Shown in pieces: positions 7,727 to 12,004 of a stretch of DNA of 12,004 bases. The stretch is from an uncultured Acidobacteriaceae bacterium (GTDB lineage Bacteria; Acidobacteriota; Terriglobia; Terriglobales; Acidobacteriaceae). The notes under the pieces were generated by a model that was not told the DNA's origin, made no database searches, and saw only the letters and a list, made by a program, of their open reading frames with translations. Positions within the stretch are counted from its first letter, which is position 1, and every line of letters starts with the position of its first letter. Position numbers and translations under genes: made by a program. The stretch spans positions 1 through 12,004 of the forward strand of contig CAIMNN010000340.1 of assembly GCA_903842845.1 (NCBI GenBank). The letters are read 5' to 3'.

Positions 7727-7752
7727 TGTCTGCTTGGTTTCCGTTCGCGCTC

Positions 7753-7764
7753 TAAACCGGTTTT
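7753..7764. promoter_or_regulatory. LacI-type operator-like site (AAACCGGTTT), copy 4
   Basis: TAAACCGGTTTT with a perfect 10-bp palindromic core AAACCGGTTT (7754-7763). It carries the TAAACCG heptamer at 7753-7759. Its centre is 75 bp from copy 3 and 331 bp from the AACCGGTT site in the transporter leader, so looping between distant sites is possible. Confidence 0.58.
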
Positions 7765-8172
7765 TTGGAGCCACTAAATAATCAAAATTCCGCTCTTTTC
7801 CGTCTAATTTGCTCAGATGTGTATTCTTTTTCGTCGCTTTTGTGCATCCGGTTGGATTTCTTAGTTTGCTCTTACTTATCTATATTTATGTTGCTTATAT
7901 TGATTGTTTTCGTGGTCTTTCCTGGCGCTGATATTACCAATACACCTCCACCATTCCTTTGCTGGTCCAAGGCTGAATGATTCTGCGCCGCGCTTTTCGC
8001 TGAAACTTCTGCTTCAGGCAAAAGTTGATCCTCACTCATGTTCTGTTTGGCGCGCAGGTCGCAATTCTGCATATCACTATCTGCACATCACAATTTTTTA
8101 TTGTTTGCGCATCACTTGCATGTGAGACGATTCTCTTTTGGGGATTACTTTTACGTTGCACCTCCCTTTGCC
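7765..8172 (+). other. AT-rich region before the LacI-family gene, no gene called
   Basis: About 400 bases rich in T tracts upstream of the regulator start. I found no convincing coding sequence, RNA gene or clear promoter here. Weak promoter-like pairs exist (for example TTGGAT near 7854 with TTATCT 18 bp further), but none is persuasive. A short hydrophobic open frame at 7765-7980 begins with TTG, has no ribosome site and ends in unremarkable sequence, so it is not called. Confidence 0.5.
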
Positions 8173-9285
8173 ATGAAGAAATACAAGTTATCCAAATCCC
8201 GCGAAGAATCAACCCCGGATACAGCACAGGAGCGCGAAGGCGAAGCCCGTCTATTGCGCAAGCCGACCATGACGGATGTCGCGCGTCTGGCTGGTGTCGG
8301 CACCATGACCGTCTCTCGCTTTCTCAGCGGCACTGCCACCGTATCGGAAAAGACTGCGCAGCGTGTGCAGACCGCCATCAAGCAGTTGAACTACAGGCCC
8401 AACGAGCTAGCACGTGCTTTCCGCGGTCAACGCAACCGCTCCATCGGCATCATCTTCCCTTATCTCTACGATCCCTTCTTCGCCGACTGCGCGCATGCCG
8501 TCACCGTCGTGGCACGCGAGCGCGGATACACCGTGCTCATGACGACCTCAGACGAGGAGCCGGAGACGGAGATGCGTGAGATCGAGCTGATGCTGCAACG
8601 CAACGTCGACGGCATACTGCTCATCCCGACTCACCGCCGCGAGAGCCGGCTGACTCGCTCGTTCTTCGGTCGCACTCCCGTTGTCGCCTTCGACCGTCCC
8701 ATCGCCGACTCCAGCTTTGACGCGGTGCTTGTGCAGAACACCGCCGGTGCGCGTCAGATGGTCTTGCATCTTATCGAACATGGTCACAAGCGCATCGCGT
8801 TCATGGGCATCAATCGCAATCTATATACGATCCATGCGCGCCTGCTCGGCTACAGACGCGCGATGCAGGATGCAGGCCTGCGCGAAGAGTTTGTTTACGA
8901 ATGCGATTCCGAAGCAGAGACCGAACGCATCATGAGCGCCATGTTGAAGCACGAGGACCGACCGACTGCAATCGTCACCTCAAACAATCTGGCCACTCGC
9001 TACGTTCTCAATTCGATCTCGCATCTCGACCTGAGGGTTCCAGAGGATTTTGCTCTGGTCGGCTTTGATGATTTCGACCTCGCGGATATGATCCAGCCGC
9101 CGCTCACGGTCATTCGTCAACCTTCACTTGAAATGGGACGCACGGCAACAAATCTACTCATCGACCGCATCGAACAAGGCGAGATTCCTGAGGCAGGCAA
9201 TCGCATCATCATGCCCGTCGAGATGATCGTGCGCCGCTCATGTGGTTGCAAGAACCGCAAAGCACAGATCATTCCAGTCAGTTAA
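8173..9285 (+). CDS. LacI/GalR-family transcriptional regulator
   Basis: I start this 370-residue regulator at the ATG at 8173. It has an unusual charged, polar N-terminal extension of about 30 residues, then a LacI helix-turn-helix (TMTDVARLAGVGTMTVSRFL, about 32-51), the linker and hinge helix (YRPNELARAFRGQ, 74-86) and a periplasmic-binding-protein-like effector domain starting at SIGIIFPYLYDPFF (90-103). Typical late motifs are GFDDFDLA and the end motif RRSCGC. The family binds operators as dimers or tetramers in the cytoplasm and releases or binds DNA on sugar binding. In the hinge the usual Leu that inserts at the central CpG is Phe (ARAF). No Shine-Dalgarno precedes the start; an upstream ATG at 8038 gives an implausible leader, and the ATG at 8269 would cut at the edge of the helix-turn-helix. 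It is divergent from the transporter gene and likely controls it and itself (inference). The effector is unknown. Confidence 0.93.
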   Translation: MKKYKLSKSREESTPDTAQEREGEARLLRKPTMTDVARLAGVGTMTVSRFLSGTATVSEKTAQRVQTAIKQLNYRPNELARAFRGQRNRSIGIIFPYLYDPFFADCAHAVTVVARERGYTVLMTTSDEEPETEMREIELMLQRNVDGILLIPTHRRESRLTRSFFGRTPVVAFDRPIADSSFDAVLVQNTAGARQMVLHLIEHGHKRIAFMGINRNLYTIHARLLGYRRAMQDAGLREEFVYECDSEAETERIMSAMLKHEDRPTAIVTSNNLATRYVLNSISHLDLRVPEDFALVGFDDFDLADMIQPPLTVIRQPSLEMGRTATNLLIDRIEQGEIPEAGNRIIMPVEMIVRRSCGCKNRKAQIIPVS

Positions 9286-9298
9286 TTCCAGTCAGCTA
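9271..9298 (+). repeat. 14-bp tandem duplication across the regulator stop codon
   Basis: ATTCCAGTCAGTTA (9271-9284) is followed immediately by ATTCCAGTCAGCTA (9285-9298), differing at one base. The first copy supplies the last codons and the stop of the regulator. It looks like a replication-slippage duplication; no function is implied. Confidence 0.8.
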
Positions 9299-9305
9299 AT
9301 TTATA

Positions 9306-9335
9306 GGGCCGGCCTCTAGTAGCAGAGGCCGGCCC
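9306..9335. terminator. Bidirectional hairpin between convergent genes
   Basis: GGGCCGGCCTCT (9306-9317) and AGAGGCCGGCCC (9324-9335) form a perfect 12-bp GC-rich stem with a 6-base loop. It sits 20 bases after the regulator stop and 5 bases after the GH2 stop on the other strand. The T-content downstream is poor on both sides (ATTCATTATT on plus, TATAAATTA on minus), so termination efficiency is uncertain, but its position and strength suit a shared terminator. Confidence 0.75.
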
Positions 9336-9340
9336 ATTCA

Positions 9341-12004
9341 TTATTCAACCGGGGCTTTGCCTTCCAGCACATTCCATCCGCGCACACCGAACTCCGGTTT
9401 CGCGCTGGTCGCTGGATAATGCACTGTGACCGTCTTCTCTTCGCCCGGCAGCAGCGAGAAATAATTGTCACTCAGATACGCGGGCAAAATTCGCTCGCCG
9501 CTCTTTGCATCACGTAGCGTCAGCTTCACCAGCAGTGCCGGAGTTGCGCTCGCATTCTTGATGTGCACCGTCGCCTTCCGCTCCTTGCCGTCGGCATCCG
9601 CGTGGGCAGTTGCAGTCAACGCAACCGGCGTAAGTGAATCAAGCTCGCGCAGCGTGCCCTCATCCGCCGACCACCAGTACATGTTGTCGCTGACAAGCGC
9701 GCCGTTCATATTCGTGACGTCGAGCTTGACCAGTACCGTGTGCCCCGCCGCCAACTGCTCCAGCGCAAGCTTTGCAACCGGTGTACGCGCATTTGCCGCA
9801 GCGTGAACTTTCTGCGTCGCATCGCTCAGAACCTTGCCATCCAACCCGACGACGCGTGTGTGCACTTGCAGGTCAAGCGCTTCACCCGTTGAACCCAAGC
9901 GGATCAGATCAACCGACCCATCGTCCAGGCTCAACTGCGCATGCACCGGCTCCATCGCCTTCATGCTGCCGTAGAAGCTTGAGTGCGTGTCGTAGTCAGA
10001 CCCCAGGAAGTTCCACTCCATGCTCGGCCATGCCGGCTGCGTCATCCAGATCATGCGCCCCGAGTTCGGCTCCCATAGATGCGCGGCAAAGCCCTCGAAG
10101 ATGGCGCGATGGCCGGCGTAATCGAGCATCTGCGCCTTGCGTTCGAAGTCCTCAAGGCTTGTCGCCGCGCCGAACTCCTTCTCCATGTGAGCAACGTATG
10201 GCGCAACTCCCCCGTTCCCGCCGGTGTGCCAATCGTGATACGACCACGTGTCGCTGATGGGCCAACGGTCTTCAGGCGGAATAAAACTCTTGATCGCTTC
10301 AAGCGTCGGAATGCTCGGAATCCCCAGCTCCACGCTGAAGCCGCGGTTGATGCGGTAATACGAATCGAGGTTCTGGAACTGGTACGGCCCGGAGTTGCGC
10401 AGGTTCACCTGGTTTGATGTGCCGGTGTAATAGCGTGTGTGGTCCAGCGTGCGCACCAGTTCGTCCATACCCACGTTCAGAAATGGTTGCGGCACGCCTT
10501 CATTGCGTGAGCACCAAACGACGATCGACGGATGATGCCGATAGCGCAGAATCGAGTCGCGCGCATTCGCGAGGAAGAGCTGCGGGTCCTCGGCTTCAAG
10601 GTTCCAGTCCTCGGTCGACTCCCAAAAATCATTCCAGACCATCAAGCCGTACTTGTCAGCGAGCGCGTAAAAATTCTCTTCGATGTTCTGGCCCATCCAG
10701 TTGCGGATCAAGTTAACGTGCGCATCACGGTGCAGCCGGAAGTACGGCTCAAGATGCTCGATGGAGATTCGCTTGCGGCTGTCGTCCATTCCCCAGTTGC
10801 CGCCACGCGCAGCAATGCGCACACCGTTGACTTTGATGACAATGTCGGTCGAGCCCCATCCGCCCGGCACTTCACGCACCGATGTGGTCTTCAGCGCGCC
10901 TGGTGCAAGCGAGTGCACCCAAGCTTGCGTCATCCAATCCGGCTGTGGGTCACCCCACTTCCACTTCACCCAATCCGGCAGTTGGTCGTTTGGCTTGAGG
11001 AGGTTTGGGCTGCGGTCATCGATGCGGCGTATCGCCTCATGCCGTGTGTCGATCAGCGGCGCTGCTTCATCATGCGTGCGCGCCGGCAGCACCTCTACGC
11101 GATGCAGATGACCTTGATCGTCGAACAACGACGTCTCGTAACTCACCTCGCGGATTCCGAAGCTCGTCTTCTGCTCGCTCGTCACTACGCCGTGTTCAAC
11201 GAAGCGCAGAGTCAGCTCATGTAGCGCCGGCTCACCGTAGCCATTTGGCCACCACAGCTTAGGATGCTCTACACGCAGCGCAGCAAACTCCACCGGAGTC
11301 AGTCGAACAACATTTTCACCCGGCACAAGCTTGAGCTTCTTAGCAATCTTCACTCCGTCAAACGCCGCCTGAAGCTCGCCTTCCACTTCACTGCCGCTCG
11401 CGTTCTTCAACGGCACTTCGATCTCCAGCTCCGCCACGCTCAAGTCGGGTTTCGGCAGAACCGTGATGACGTTCGCATCGCCGACTGCAACATCTCCCAC
11501 AGCCGTGAGCGTCACATCCTGCCAGATGCCGGTGTTGCGGTCGCGAATTCCAGGAATCCAATCCCAGCCCTCGGTGCACTCAAACGCCGGCCCGTCCAGC
11601 ATCTGGATTCCGCCGTTGTCGCCAGGCCCCGCTTTCAACGACTGCTCATGCGCAATGCCCGGATGCGGCGGCGGGCTCACCTTGACCGCGAGCGCGTTAT
11701 GCCCCGAGGCCGCAAGATACGAGCTCACTTCAAAACTGCCGCGCTCAAACGCCCCCTTCATCTTGCCGAGCTTGTGACCGTTCAGCCAGATCTCAGCTGC
11801 GTAGTTGATGCCTTCAAATGTCAGAACCAACTTCGACGCGTGCGCCGCGCCGACCGGCCGCGCAAACTCCACGCGATACCAATAATCCTGATGGCCAAGC
11901 GACTCGGGAATCACAAGATTGTTCAATCCGTAATCCGGGTCTGGATAGATGCCGCGGTCGATCATCGTCGTCAGCACCGTGCCGGGAACCGTCGCCACCA
12001 TCCA
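9341..12004 (-). CDS. Glycoside hydrolase family 2 enzyme, beta-mannosidase / exo-beta-glucosaminidase type (N-terminus beyond window)
   Basis: The open frame continues past the right edge (the codon before the Met at 12001 is Trp), so the signal peptide, if any, and the first few dozen residues are missing; 887 residues are visible. Numbering below counts that Met as 1. The order is a GH2 sugar-binding jelly roll (VPGTVL, then DYWYRVEF, about 1-170), an immunoglobulin-like beta-sandwich (about 175-300, ending FGIREVSYE), an insertion (about 305-385), then the TIM barrel from VNGVRIAARGGNWG (391-404). The acid/base is E501 in WCSRNEG and the probable nucleophile is E558 in FSVELGIPSIP. The later stretch AQMLDYAGHRAIFEGF and the WMTQPAWPSMEWNF segment resemble exo-beta-D-glucosaminidases and plant-type endo-beta-mannosidases more than beta-galactosidases. 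C-terminal beta-sandwich domains finish the protein. It probably hydrolyses a beta-linked manno- or glucosamine-containing glycan; the exact substrate is not determined. It is convergent with the regulator, and its promoter lies outside the window. Confidence 0.88.
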   Translation of the reverse strand, partial: WMVATVPGTVLTTMIDRGIYPDPDYGLNNLVIPESLGHQDYWYRVEFARPVGAAHASKLVLTFEGINYAAEIWLNGHKLGKMKGAFERGSFEVSSYLAASGHNALAVKVSPPPHPGIAHEQSLKAGPGDNGGIQMLDGPAFECTEGWDWIPGIRDRNTGIWQDVTLTAVGDVAVGDANVITVLPKPDLSVAELEIEVPLKNASGSEVEGELQAAFDGVKIAKKLKLVPGENVVRLTPVEFAALRVEHPKLWWPNGYGEPALHELTLRFVEHGVVTSEQKTSFGIREVSYETSLFDDQGHLHRVEVLPARTHDEAAPLIDTRHEAIRRIDDRSPNLLKPNDQLPDWVKWKWGDPQPDWMTQAWVHSLAPGALKTTSVREVPGGWGSTDIVIKVNGVRIAARGGNWGMDDSRKRISIEHLEPYFRLHRDAHVNLIRNWMGQNIEENFYALADKYGLMVWNDFWESTEDWNLEAEDPQLFLANARDSILRYRHHPSIVVWCSRNEGVPQPFLNVGMDELVRTLDHTRYYTGTSNQVNLRNSGPYQFQNLDSYYRINRGFSVELGIPSIPTLEAIKSFIPPEDRWPISDTWSYHDWHTGGNGGVAPYVAHMEKEFGAATSLEDFERKAQMLDYAGHRAIFEGFAAHLWEPNSGRMIWMTQPAWPSMEWNFLGSDYDTHSSFYGSMKAMEPVHAQLSLDDGSVDLIRLGSTGEALDLQVHTRVVGLDGKVLSDATQKVHAAANARTPVAKLALEQLAAGHTVLVKLDVTNMNGALVSDNMYWWSADEGTLRELDSLTPVALTATAHADADGKERKATVHIKNASATPALLVKLTLRDAKSGERILPAYLSDNYFSLLPGEEKTVTVHYPATSAKPEFGVRGWNVLEGKAPVE

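Noticed and set aside
7765..7980. 71-codon hydrophobic open frame, plus strand
   Set aside because: It begins at a TTG with no ribosome site, lies in T-rich sequence that gives Leu/Phe/Ile by composition, and overlaps the operator region edge; no family resemblance.
8038..8172. Longer regulator start at ATG 8038
   Set aside because: The added 45 residues are Cys/His/Phe-rich, unlike any LacI N-terminus, and have no ribosome site.

Overview
The window reads as a chromosomal carbohydrate-utilisation locus of an acidobacterium, most likely Acidobacteriaceae/Terriglobia. This is inferred from gene content and the moderately GC-rich coding sequence, not from a marker gene. The grounds are a very large Oar-like TonB-dependent transporter with an N-terminal carboxypeptidase-regulatory-like domain and no SusD partner, a secreted TPR protein followed at once by a CRTAC1-type FG-GAP protein, a LacI-family regulator, and a family 2 glycoside hydrolase.

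Layout, left to right. Positions 1-1036 (minus) hold the N-terminal 345 residues of a secreted CRTAC1/FG-GAP protein that runs off the left edge. Positions 1051-3378 (minus) encode a 775-residue secreted TPR protein; its stop lies 14 bases upstream of the CRTAC1 start, so the two form an operon. Positions 3379-3658 carry two successive minus-strand intrinsic terminators. Positions 3659-7348 (minus) encode the TonB-dependent transporter, with a clear Shine-Dalgarno and a good sigma-70-type promoter (TTGACA, 17 bp, TACCAT). Positions 7349-8172 form an AT-rich divergent intergenic region dense in palindromes of the LacI-operator type. Positions 8173-9285 (plus) encode the LacI-family regulator. 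A strong hairpin at 9306-9335 separates it from a convergent GH2 enzyme at 9341-12004 (minus), whose N-terminus lies beyond the right edge.

Inferred working model: the LacI-type regulator senses a sugar and controls the divergent transporter gene through repeated TAAACCG half-sites and/or a second palindrome that sits inside the transporter promoter. The transporter would import an oligosaccharide, and the GH2 enzyme (beta-mannosidase / exo-beta-glucosaminidase type) would cleave a beta-linked glycan. The secreted TPR and CRTAC1 proteins may be accessory binding proteins on the envelope. The substrate cannot be read from the sequence. No tRNA, rRNA, CRISPR array or insertion sequence was seen.
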